Shown: positions 1-8,496 of the stretch, piece after piece
Layout of the letters: each line of letters begins with the position of its first letter
How positions within the stretch are numbered: the stretch's first letter is position 1
Origin: Marinobacter similis
GTDB taxonomy: Bacteria > Pseudomonadota > Gammaproteobacteria > Pseudomonadales > Oleiphilaceae
Length of the DNA: 64,000 nucleotides
NCBI RefSeq assembly: GCF_000830985.1
Contig: NZ_CP007151.1
Coordinates: 248,001 to 312,000, forward strand
Direction of reading: 5' to 3'
Notes under the pieces: model-generated
Databases searched by the model: none
What the model was told of the DNA's origin: nothing
What the model saw: the letters and a program-made list of their open reading frames with translations, nothing else
Translations under genes and position numbers: made by a program

Positions 1-2
1 AG

Positions 3-1481
3 CAGCTGAAGGGAAAGTCCGCAGAGTTTCTCCGAGCACAGGTGCTCATGAGTACAGGAAGAACGGCCGAGGGCATTGAAGCGCTGACAAATGTGGTTGA
101 GGGCCAGTATCACCGAGCTGAAGCCGCGCTCTTGCTGGGTCGGTACCAGGCGGCTCAAGGTGAGATTTCAGAAGCCAGGCAATGGCTTGAATTTGCGGTT
201 CGTGTTGGCTTCGGAGAAACACGGCAGGAGGCTGGCTACTGGCTGGCAGAGCTGGAACTGAAATCAGGCAGGTCCGAGAAAGCCGGGCCGGTCCTGGCAA
301 AGATGGAGGCAGGATTCTGGGCCGCCAACGGGTATTTGAACCTGTCCAGCGAATACGCTCGCTCCGATCTGAATCCCACCCGAGCGTTAGTTGCGCTCCG
401 AGTCGCCATGGCGATGGCAGAGAATGATTCGGATCCTGAGCGAAAGGATCATCTGCTGAATAGGCTTCGGGTTCGTGCCGGCTATCTAGCTCTGCAAAAT
501 GACGACCCCGACAAGGCAATCGGATTTCTGGAAAAGGTGTCTCTAGAGTCCGACAACACGCCCCAGGCGCTTTACCTGCACGGACTGGCGCTAGCTGAAA
601 AGGGCAACCATCGGGCCTCCATGCAAAGTTGGCATCGGGCCAAAAAATTTCCGCTGGCGTTTGCCGGCGTGGCCGATGCCTGGATTGCCATGGGTCGCGG
701 CTTCGATCTGTCCGGCTACTTGGGACAGGCGGGAGAGGCCTATCTTGCGGCCAATGCCGCCTTTGAAAGCGAACGGGTTACGCTGCGCAAGCTGGCTACC
801 GGAATACGCGAGCAGGGCGCCTACAAGTCCCTGGTCGAAGATTCACGGGCATCTGATCTCGAGTGGTTCCTGGCAGACAGCCGAACGCTAACACAGCCAA
901 GAATGGCTTATTTGCTGGATTTTTTGGCCCAGCCTGAGGCCCAAAGGGCGGTGCGCCGAGTGGCCGCGCTGAGAGAGTTGGGCCAGGGCCTTGCGCAGCA
1001 GCAAAGGGATCTCGGGATATTAGCCCAGTCATTGGCAGACCAGCTGGTATTGCTTGATGCCCAGCATGATGGCGAGGCTACTGAGCATCGCGAGCGCCAA
1101 ATGACACTGGTTCGGCGGCTGGAGGAGCTAACCACGAAGCCGCTGAATGCTGCTCAGGCAGAGGTCCTTCGCAGTGTCTCGGAAACCCTCTCAGACTCCG
1201 CCGACAGCCTGCAGAAACTCAAGGGCCGAGTTAGCGCTCGACCGTCCACAATTCGAAAGCAGCTTGATCAAACCCGGACACTGAGGAACCAGACTGAGCA
1301 GCTATCAGCTCGGAGTCTTTCCCTTGCCCAGCAGGCTGAGAAACACCTGGATCAATTGGCGCTGGATTACGTCAATGAGCAGGACAATGAAATGGCTAAT
1401 GCGATCGATAAAACCGCGCAACAGATCGCCCACCTATACGAATACCTGGCGCTGGAAAACATTGCGGAGGCGACACAGTGA
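3..1481 (+). CDS. TPR and coiled-coil protein, 5' end outside the window (Glt-like operon)
   Basis: The reading frame is open from the first bases of the window, so the true start lies upstream; the GTG at 42 is internal. The N-terminal two thirds consist of degenerate helix-turn-helix repeats of TPR type (for example motifs around ALLLGRYQAAQGE and PQALYLHGLALAEKGNH). The last ~190 residues are rich in Gln, Leu, Arg and Ala and look like a long coiled coil. The stop overlaps the next gene's start (GTGA, 1478-1481), so it is the first visible gene of the operon that runs to 7817. TPR proteins of this kind act as periplasmic scaffolds in TolQR-type machines. A specific function is not recognisable. 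Confidence 0.75.
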   Translation, partial: QLKGKSAEFLRAQVLMSTGRTAEGIEALTNVVEGQYHRAEAALLLGRYQAAQGEISEARQWLEFAVRVGFGETRQEAGYWLAELELKSGRSEKAGPVLAKMEAGFWAANGYLNLSSEYARSDLNPTRALVALRVAMAMAENDSDPERKDHLLNRLRVRAGYLALQNDDPDKAIGFLEKVSLESDNTPQALYLHGLALAEKGNHRASMQSWHRAKKFPLAFAGVADAWIAMGRGFDLSGYLGQAGEAYLAANAAFESERVTLRKLATGIREQGAYKSLVEDSRASDLEWFLADSRTLTQPRMAYLLDFLAQPEAQRAVRRVAALRELGQGLAQQQRDLGILAQSLADQLVLLDAQHDGEATEHRERQMTLVRRLEELTTKPLNAAQAEVLRSVSETLSDSADSLQKLKGRVSARPSTIRKQLDQTRTLRNQTEQLSARSLSLAQQAEKHLDQLALDYVNEQDNEMANAIDKTAQQIAHLYEYLALENIAEATQ

Positions 1482-4281
1482 GACGGTTCGTTTTCGCGCT
1501 GATGTCTTCATTTCTGATGCCGTTGCCTGCGGCGGGCCAGGAGTCGTTCCGGGTGGAGCTCGGTCGTGACGGTGAGACCATTGCTGATATGCGGCCGGTG
1601 TATCTCAAATTCGAATCCAGCCGATGCCGGCCATTTCCCCGGCGGAAGTCGCCCGCCGGTATCAGCAATTGTTCCGGTCGTCTGATGAACCAGCGGTTCG
1701 GATTGACGCGCTCAACCGCCTAACCAACATTCGGGATCGCACTGGCCAAGACCTGGGTTTTTCACCCGAAGAAGAAGAGCGTGTCTATGGCGAGGTTCTC
1801 AGCAGTTACGAAGCCATACTGGGGCAGGGTTCATTCGGAGGTCGACTCGACGAATTGCTGTACCAGATGGCCAAGGCTTATGCGCTCACCGGGCAGTCGG
1901 AACAATCTGTAGATCGCCTTAAACAACTGGTGGGCCTTTATCCCCAGTCCCCACTCGGCCCGGAGGCGCGCTTCCGGATTGCGGAATCAGACTTCTCCGC
2001 CGGTCGATTTGCCGAGGCAGAGACCGGTTATCGCGCGCTGTTAGACAGCGAAGACGCCGGTGCTCTCAATGCAAAAGCTCAATACATGCTGGGATGGAGT
2101 CAATTCAAACAAGGCCCGTCTGCCTGGAACCGCGCGGGCCCTACTTTTCTGTCCGTTCTGGACCGGTTTCTTCCGGACGCCCAAAGCCTTCAAAACCCAC
2201 AGCCATCGGCGGTCGACGCTATTGATGACACATTCCGGGCTCTGGCTCTGATGGCCGCACGGAATGACGGTCCGGATACGTTGGCTGGCTGGCTTGAAGC
2301 CGACGCACCGCGACAATGGGCATATCTGCTATTCGACCGGCTTGCCGATTTCTACGCGGTCCAAGGGGATTACGAGGCAAGCGTTGCTGCCAACCAATGG
2401 TTTGTCCGCTTTCACCCGAGCCACCCCAAGAACCCTGCGTTCATGGCCCAGGTGGCCGATGTGTGGGAGCGGGCCGGCGAACCTGACGAAGTTCGTGCCG
2501 CCAAGGCAGATTATGTCGCGATGTATGCTGCCCCATCGAGTTACCAGGCATTGTCTGAGTCGGACCGGGCGAGATGGCGGTCGTACAGTCGGACGCTCGC
2601 CGATTTCCACTACAGCCAAGGAACCCTGGCTTTCGCCAACAACGATATGGTTCGGGGTCAGGGCGCCTTTACCGTAGCCGCTAGTTACTATGAATCCCTG
2701 GCATCCCGCACTGGGTCTGCGGGTCAGATACTTCGCATCGCCGGTGATGCTCGGTTGCAGGCGGGGGACTATCTCGGGGCGCTCTCGGACTACCAGGGGG
2801 CGGCCTATCAAACTGATCATTACGCGGAGGCGGCCGATGCCGGCTGGGCGGCCCTGGTCCTTCTACGCGATGGTCTTGAGGGCGACGGTCGAACTGCTGA
2901 GTTCCGGCCTGAACTGGCAACGGTATCTGCCGAGTCTGATCGATTTGAACAGAGCTTTCCTGACGATTCTCGCCTTTCCGGTCTTACTGCCGATCTGGCT
3001 TCCCGGTGGTTGGCATCAGGCAATCCGGAATCGGCACTGACCTATGCAGGCCGGACTGTCACCAACGCCAACGCCTCTGCTGAGGAACGCTATGCCGCCT
3101 GGTTGGTGATTGCCAAGGTGCGCCAGAGCCAGCACGAGTATGCCTTGGCTGAACGGGCCTGGAAGCAGGTATTGCTGGAAATGCCGGAACCGAACAAGAA
3201 GGATTCGGAGGCGAATGCAAAACAACAGCTGGCAGGGGCGATTTACCGACAGGGTGAAGCGGCCAATGCGCGGGGCGACCTAACCAGTGCGGTCAAGCAT
3301 TTCACCCGGATAGAGGCCGTTCTGCCGGGATCGGAAATTGCCGTCAAAGGGCGCTTTGATGCCGCCAACGCCTTGCTGAAAGCTGGACAGTGGGCGCCGG
3401 CCATCGAACAACTCCGCCTTTTCCGCACCAGATTTGCCGACCATGAACTGGCAGCCGGAATCAGCGACAAGCTGGTCCATGCTTACGTGGCTTCGGATCA
3501 GCCTGCTCAGGCTGCAAATGAGTTGCTCGACGCAGCGTCGACCGCGGCCGAGCCTTGGCCCTTGCAATTAAAAGCGGCCGAGCTTTTCCACGTAGCCGGA
3601 GACCGGGGTAACCGCGACCGGCTCTACTTGAGCTACCTGAAGACCAACCCTAGCGCTGAAGACGCCGGAGAGCACCTTCAACTTCAAACCATAAGGCATC
3701 GGTTAATCATTTCCGGTGAACGGGCCGGCAATCTTCGGCAGGCTATGGTGGCAAGTGAACTGGCCAGCCCGTGGCACTCTGAAGAGTCCCTGGCCTGGTC
3801 TGCCCGGGCCGCCTTGGTGCTCGGCGCCAGGGATGCCGCGATCTTTACCTCGATTCCCCTGAGCCAGCCACTGGCAGACTCGCTGGATCGAAAACAACGC
3901 GCCCTTGAGAGTGCCCGAACACGATTTCTCGAGGCTGAGCAGCTGGGAGGGGAGACCGTGCGCTCGGAGACGCTGTTCCGCCATGCCGAACTTTACCGGG
4001 TTTTAGCTAAGGATCTGATGACGTCTTCGGTTCCTGCGGACCTGAACGAACTCGAGGCCATGCAGTATCAAATGTTGCTGGAGGAGGAGGCGTTCCCCTT
4101 TGAGGAAAAAGCGATTGCCCTGCACTCCGACAATCATCGCCGAGTGACAGACCACGGTTACGATGCCTGGATTGGCAAGAGCCTGGGCGTTCTGGCGCAA
4201 CTTAACCCCGGGCGTTATAGCCGTTCCGTGCGGTGGATGACGTGGAAAGACCAAAATGCGTCCAGTGGAGGGCCGGGATGA
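1478..4281 (+). CDS. Large exported TPR protein of the Glt-like operon (frameshifted near 1620)
   Basis: A GTG start at 1478 overlaps the previous stop and opens a clear Sec signal peptide (RRFVFALMSSFLMPLPAAGQ). The frame breaks near 1615-1623 and continues in the next frame from about 1621 to 4281; adding one base joins them into ~934 residues. The mature protein is almost entirely TPR-like repeats (for example LDELLYQMAKAYALTGQSE and YPQSPLGPEARFRIAESDF), resembling YbgF/BamD-like and GltE-type periplasmic TPR proteins. The signal peptide places it in the periplasm. I infer it is a scaffold connecting the inner-membrane motor encoded downstream to outer layers. The break is probably a sequencing error. 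Confidence 0.75.
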
Positions 4282-4751
4282 TGGGTAGTCGAAGCGAGGT
4301 TTGCGCTCTGTTGTTTGGTGTGTGCATGGCTATGTTAGCGGGTTGCTCTGGCCCTGTGGTAAAGCCGCAGGTCCAAGTCGACCCAGCATTGGCCGCGACT
4401 CTGGCAGAGCAGGGTAGGCAAGCATTGGAGGAGGGCAATGCGGGAGCGGCCAAGAGAGCATGGCGGCAGGCAGTGGAGTTAAATCCTGAAGATCCTGTGG
4501 TGGTAAACAATTTGGCGCTGCTGTTGGTCGAGGATCGCAGTTTCGTGGAAGCCACGTCACTGCTGGAGCGTGGGCTGGAGCATTCACCCAGGGTTGCGGA
4601 GCTTCATTACAACCTGGGGGTGATTGCAGAGCTGTATCTCCTCGATCTTCAGAAAGCACTGGTGCATTACCAGCGTTACCGAGAGCTCTCTGAGGCCGAG
4701 GATCAGGCAGTGGCCGGCTGGATCGCTGACCTCGAACGGAGGCTGGACTGA
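4278..4751 (+). CDS. Small TPR lipoprotein
   Basis: The start at 4278 overlaps the preceding stop (ATGA), favouring translational coupling; this gives 157 residues. The N-terminus is a lipoprotein signal with lipobox LAGC (Cys at about residue 23), so the protein should be lipid-anchored, probably to the outer membrane because the residues after Cys (Ser-Gly) are not an Asp retention signal. The rest holds two or three TPR units (EQGRQALEEGNAGAAKRAW, NPEDPVVVNNLALLLVEDR, RVAELHYNLGVIAEL). It may be the outer-membrane anchor of the envelope complex. The next gene starts directly after its stop. Confidence 0.8.
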   Translation: MMGSRSEVCALLFGVCMAMLAGCSGPVVKPQVQVDPALAATLAEQGRQALEEGNAGAAKRAWRQAVELNPEDPVVVNNLALLLVEDRSFVEATSLLERGLEHSPRVAELHYNLGVIAELYLLDLQKALVHYQRYRELSEAEDQAVAGWIADLERRLD

Positions 4752-5135
4752 ATGATTGAAGTTGGCAGTTGGACAGCAACGGTTGGGAGATTGGTAGGTA
4801 GCCTGGTCGCGGTCTTTTTCGGCCTTACTGCTCAAGCTTCATTGGCCTCGGCACCAGGCCAGAGTGCCGAAGTCCAGGGCATAAGCTTAAACTTAAACTT
4901 AAACGTGGAGGGGCTGTCGGCGAGCATTGGAGAGGATAATCCGCGCGTGCTATATATTCTGCCCTGGCAGGCGCCCACCTTGCCGCGCCGACCACGGGAA
5001 AAACTACAGGATCAGTTTCCTGCGCTGACGCAACCTGTAGATCCGGTCATTTTTGAGGGCCATCGGCTGTTTCGCGAAACTCTCAATCCATCGCTCCTGA
5101 GCCCCAAAGAGGGCTCGGTATTAACAACACAATAA
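4752..5135 (+). CDS. Exported protein of unknown function
   Basis: The ATG immediately follows the upstream stop codon, within the same operon. It encodes 127 residues, with a probable signal peptide or membrane anchor (hydrophobic stretch LVGSLVAVFFGLTAQASLA, residues ~14-32). The mature part contains a Leu-Asn repeat (LNLNLN) encoded by tandem TTAAAC-type hexamers at about 4887-4904, then a Pro/Arg-rich stretch (PWQAPTLPRRPREK). I do not recognise a family. Its position directly before the TolQ-like gene suggests a small accessory factor of the same machine, by analogy with TolQR-type operons that carry small unique proteins. Confidence 0.6.
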   Translation: MIEVGSWTATVGRLVGSLVAVFFGLTAQASLASAPGQSAEVQGISLNLNLNVEGLSASIGEDNPRVLYILPWQAPTLPRRPREKLQDQFPALTQPVDPVIFEGHRLFRETLNPSLLSPKEGSVLTTQ

Positions 5136-5163
5136 CCACGCAGTAAATACGGAGAGCAGACAC

Positions 5164-5809
5164 ATGCTGGACACGATGGTTCGATTTTTTCAGGAAGGTG
5201 GGCCGTTTATGTACCCCATCGCGGTGGTGCTCGCCATTGGGCTTGCTATCACCCTTGAGCGCTTCTTTTACCTCGCCTCGGTTCGCCGAAGAAACCGGGT
5301 GGCCTTTGAGCGTGGGATTTTACCGCTCCTGCAGAAACGTGATTACCAGCGTGCGATGAAGGCCGCCAGTAACTCCGACAGCGCGATTGCCGCCATCATG
5401 GGTGCAGGCATTGCGCGTTTGCTGAACCACAGTCGGCGCGAAGATATCGAGTATGCGATGGAAGAAGCTGATGGAGGTATTGCCTCGCCTGGAAAAACGC
5501 ACCCAATACCTGGCCACCCTTGCGAATATTGCGACCTTGCTGGGCCTGCTGGGCACAATTATTGGCCTGATTGCTGCGTTTACCGCAGTAGCGGCTGCCG
5601 ACCCTTCGCAGAAGGCAAGCCTGCTGTCAGAGAGTATTTCAATCGCGATGAACACCACGGCATTTGGCCTTATGTCCGCCATTCCACTGCTGATGTTTCA
5701 TGCGTTGCTGCAAACCCGGACCAACGAGATTGTCGACAGCTTCGAAATGGCAGGCGTCAAACTGTTAAATATCATCTCGGATCAACGCAGCCAAACCGCC
5801 CCGGCTTAA
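5164..5809 (+). CDS. TolQ/ExbB/MotA-family proton channel (frameshifted near 5467)
   Basis: The ATG at 5164 follows a GGAGAG ribosome-binding site. The N-terminal half (FFQEGGPFMYPIAVVLAIGL, first membrane helix) is in one frame. The second half, with two long helices (TLANIATLLGLLGTIIGLI and MNTTAFGLMSAIPLLMFHAL), is in another frame from about 5467 to 5809. Two missing bases (GAAGC..TGATG) would restore about 215 residues, the normal size for the family. The TLLGLLGTIIGLI and NTTAFGL helices are the channel-lining signatures of TolQ/ExbB/AglR. It should sit in the inner membrane and, with the two ExbD-like proteins, convert proton flow into movement of the TonB-like partner. Confidence 0.85.
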
Positions 5810-5851
5810 TTCAGGAATGGTTCTGACATGGCCATCACCTCATGAGTAAGT

Positions 5852-6384
5852 GTGTATGAGACGCGACATCGAAAAATGGCTGCTTCACCGGACCTGGACA
5901 TCACGCCGTTCATGAACCTCATGATTGTGCTGGTCCCGGTTTTGCTGCTGGGCATGGTGTTCAGCCAGGTGCGCATGATTGAGCTTAATTTTCCCGGTCA
6001 AGACACTGCGGTTCATCGGAGCTCAAGGAGCTCAGGCTGGTGGTTACGCTAATTCCGGCCGGGCTCGAAATTGCTGACAGTGAGCGCGGCGTCATCGTGG
6101 CATTGCCAGCGAACAAGAATGAGCAGGATTTCGAAGGCTTGAGGCAGGTATTAAAGGAAATAAAACGCCGTGCCCCCGATAAGACCGACGTTATTCTGGA
6201 AGTGGGAGCGGATATCGATTACCAGACACTGGTGCACGCCATGGATACGGTGCGTTCGTACCCGGCCGTTGTTGCCGCGAGTGTGGTTGAAGGCGAGCTC
6301 TTCCCCGACGTTGCCTTGATGGATGCGCCGGCAGATCGACAGCTCGCTGATGCCAGCGGTGTCGCGGCCAGGGAGGGCGTATGA
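5852..6384 (+). CDS. ExbD/TolR-family protein, first copy (frameshifted near 6015)
   Basis: The diagnostic motif DLDITPFMNLMIVLVPVLLL (residues ~14-33 from the GTG at 5852) gives the single membrane helix with its proton-accepting Asp just before it. The frame breaks near 6005-6025. The periplasmic domain continues from about 6022 (ELKELRLVVTLIPAGLEIAD) to 6384, giving ~177 residues after adding one base. The start is uncertain: an ATG at 5828 with a better-placed AGGAA site is in the same frame but is followed by a TGA at 5843, so the 5' end may hold a further error. It overlaps the next gene by 4 bases. Role: stator subunit of the channel. Confidence 0.8.
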
Positions 6385-6869
6385 AATCGTCACGCAAAGC
6401 AGGAAGAATTCGGCGTCATTATGGCCGAATGCACCGGGCAGGGGGGCTCAATCTGGTGTCTCTGATGGACATTTTTACCATCCTTGTCTTTTTTCTGATG
6501 GTCAATTCGTCCGACGTCAAAGTGATGCAGAACACGGCCGATGTAGCTTTGCCCAAATCCACGGCTGAGCAAGAGGCCGCTGACTCCCTTGTCGTTCAGG
6601 TGGCCAGCGGTGTAATCCTGATCCAGGGCCGCGAGGTTGCCCGGCTGGATGGGATCGAAGTGAGCGACTCTCACATCGCAGGCTTGGCCGAGGAGCTAGC
6701 GTACCGCCGTCAGCAGCAATCTGTCGTGCCCGAAGCCGGCTTCGAGGTGACCATCATGGCAGGGCGGGATACCAACTACCGGCTGTTGCGCAAGATTATG
6801 CAAACCTGTGTTGACCAGCAATTCCGGCAGGTACGCTTGGCCGTTGAGGCGGAGGTGCGCAATGGCTGA
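6381..6869 (+). CDS. ExbD/TolR-family protein, second copy
   Basis: An intact 162-residue protein starting in ATGA overlap with the first ExbD-like gene. A basic N-terminus (KSSRKAGRIRRHYGRMH) precedes the helix motif LNLVSLMDIFTILVFFLMV, with the conserved Asp in the helix, followed by a periplasmic TolR-like domain. Two ExbD/TolR-type subunits beside one TolQ-type channel is the arrangement of AglQ/AglS with AglR in Myxococcus and differs from the single-copy Tol-Pal and ExbBD-TonB systems. It overlaps the next gene by 8 bases (start 6862, stop 6867-6869). Confidence 0.88.
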   Translation: MKSSRKAGRIRRHYGRMHRAGGLNLVSLMDIFTILVFFLMVNSSDVKVMQNTADVALPKSTAEQEAADSLVVQVASGVILIQGREVARLDGIEVSDSHIAGLAEELAYRRQQQSVVPEAGFEVTIMAGRDTNYRLLRKIMQTCVDQQFRQVRLAVEAEVRNG

Positions 6870-7817
6870 CCCTCGCCAATGGAACGCAACCAGTGGCGAG
6901 CTGCCCTGGAGTTCCTCCGCCAGAGAAGATCGCCAGTTTGCTGTTATAGCCGCTCTGGTCGCCGTTATTTTCCTTCCTGTTGCATTCTGGATTCCATCCC
7001 TTCACGTTCCCGAGATTGAACGTTCCGAGCTGAACAGGTTCCACCACAATTGGCTCGTTTGGTGGAACGGCCAAAACCGATTGTGGCTCCTGAACCGAAA
7101 CCGCCGGAACCAGAACCAGTCACTAAAGAAGAGCCGGTTCCTGAACCCCAGCCAAAACCCAAGGTTGCAAAGCCTGCGCCTGAACTGACGCCTAAACCTG
7201 AATCAGTTGCTGCCAAGCGTCAGACTGCGGAGCAGGCCCGGGAAAAGGCTTCCCGTTCCGGGTTGCTTGCCATGAAGGACCGGCTCGCCTCGTTAAGGAC
7301 GCCAGCTGAAAGTAAGTCCGAAGCGCTGCGAGCAAACACCAGTGCCGATGTGGCAGCGCAGAACCTCAAAACCGGACCGAAAGTTTTGCAGGGCAGCGGT
7401 GGCGTGACGGATTCCGAGACACCTCAGGCTCAGGTCGCGGTGCAGGGGCATCGGGTTAAGGAGGTTGAAGCTGTGGCCGAGACAGTATCCAAGGTGGCCA
7501 GGCAGCCCCGGCAGGAATCCTCGGTGGGTGAGCGGGCCATGAGCAACATCCGCAAAGTCTTTGATGCCCAGAAAACCGCACTTTATTCCCTGTATCGCCG
7601 GGAGCTGAGGCAGGACCCGACGCTCGAGGGCAAACTCCTGTTGGAGCTGATCATTGAGCCCGATGGCTCAGTATCGGGCTGTCAGGTCGTGAGTTCCGAA
7701 CTGGGTAACCCGCCGTTGGAGCAGCGTATCGCCATGAGAGTACGGCTGTTCAACTTTGGCGCGGATGATGTGGAAGCCAGAAAAGTCCGGTTTCCTATCG
7801 ATTTCCTTCCGGGGTAG
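6862..7817 (+). CDS. TonB-like energy transducer with AgmX/GltG-type C-terminal domain (frameshifted near 7036)
   Basis: The start at 6862 overlaps the ExbD-like stop. A cytoplasmic N-terminus (ADPRQWNATSGELPW) is followed by one membrane helix (FAVIAALVAVIFLPVAFWI, residues ~29-47) and a Pro/Lys/Glu-rich periplasm-spanning linker (PEPKPPEPEPV). The frame shifts near 7036, where GGG seems to have lost a G (LNR-VPPQLARLV); the joined product has ~318 residues. The last ~90 residues (LYRRELRQDPTLEGKLLLEL, IEPDGSVSGCQVVSSELGN) match the AgmX/PglI (GltG) C-terminal domain, a TonB-C-like fold. It should transmit force from the channel to envelope partners. Its end overlaps the convergent MaoC gene by 23 bases. 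Confidence 0.82.
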
Positions 7818-8310
7818 ATGGCCAATCAGCCTCAATGGTGATTTTGGGGAGGCGAGGTTTGTTCAAGGACACCTTTTCGGTGGGGGCAATCACCCGGGCC
7901 TCACCAGTGACCACCCGTTGGTTATTCTGGTTGCGCACGTCGCACTTGAAGACGACGCGGTTTTGGGCCTCTTTGCGAAGCACGCTGAGCGTGACGGTGA
8001 GGGTATCATCCAATTTAACCGGGCGTTTAAACGACAGGCTCTGTTCCAAATACACGGTGCCAGGGCCGGGCATAACCGTTGCCAGCGCAGCAGAAATCAG
8101 CGATCCACTCCACATTCCGTGCGCGACGCGCTCCTTGAACATGGATTCGGCGGCATATTCGGAATCAAGGTGGACCGGATTCACATCTCCGGTTACCGCC
8201 GCAAACAACACCAACTCGTCCTCGGAAAGGGTTTTTACATAGGTGGCGCTGTCGCCTTCGTTTAGCTCGTCGTAGGTGATATTTTCCAGGGTATCCAGAA
8301 TATTGCTCAT
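7795..8310 (-). CDS. MaoC-family (R)-specific enoyl-CoA hydratase (PhaJ-like)
   Basis: A 171-residue hotdog protein if translation starts at the ATG at 8308-8310 (MSNILDTLENITYDEL); the frame extends further upstream but without family-like sequence. The hydratase motif is visible as the stretch FAAVTGDVNPVHLD (catalytic Asp and His) followed by AHGMWSGSLISA. Enzymes of this type hydrate trans-2-enoyl-CoA to (R)-3-hydroxyacyl-CoA, linking beta-oxidation to polyhydroxyalkanoate or other pools. It is divergent from fadD across a 186-base gap, as in Pseudomonas where a MaoC gene lies near fadD. Assignment to PhaJ rather than another MaoC subgroup is an inference. Confidence 0.82.
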   Translation of the reverse strand: MSNILDTLENITYDELNEGDSATYVKTLSEDELVLFAAVTGDVNPVHLDSEYAAESMFKERVAHGMWSGSLISAALATVMPGPGTVYLEQSLSFKRPVKLDDTLTVTLSVLRKEAQNRVVFKCDVRNQNNQRVVTGEARVIAPTEKVSLNKPRLPKITIEADWPSTPEGNR

Positions 8311-8496
8311 CGTGTGCTCCGGACGAATTCGATTCGAGTACAAGAGTTTAGGTGCGTTCCCTGAAAACTACCTCATCGTTCACAAAACTGCTATTCTCTC
8401 CCCACTTTTTTGACTCTGATACTTTTGTAGGGTTGATTTTGATCAGCGTTGCACTAGTGGATCATTACAATCAAAAATGCCAAACAGGAGATGGTG

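Noticed and set aside
46..519. Long minus-strand open frame opposite the first TPR gene
   Set aside because: Low-complexity Arg/Pro/Leu composition and no motifs; the plus strand encodes clear TPR repeats.
1606..1620. TTCGAATCC, a tRNA T-loop-like sequence
   Set aside because: It lies inside the TPR gene near its frame break, without an acceptor stem or anticodon arm around it.
5164..6384. Programmed frameshifting in the exbB/exbD-like genes
   Set aside because: No slippery heptamer with a downstream pseudoknot is evident, both need lost bases rather than a -1 slip, and many unrelated genes show the same defect.
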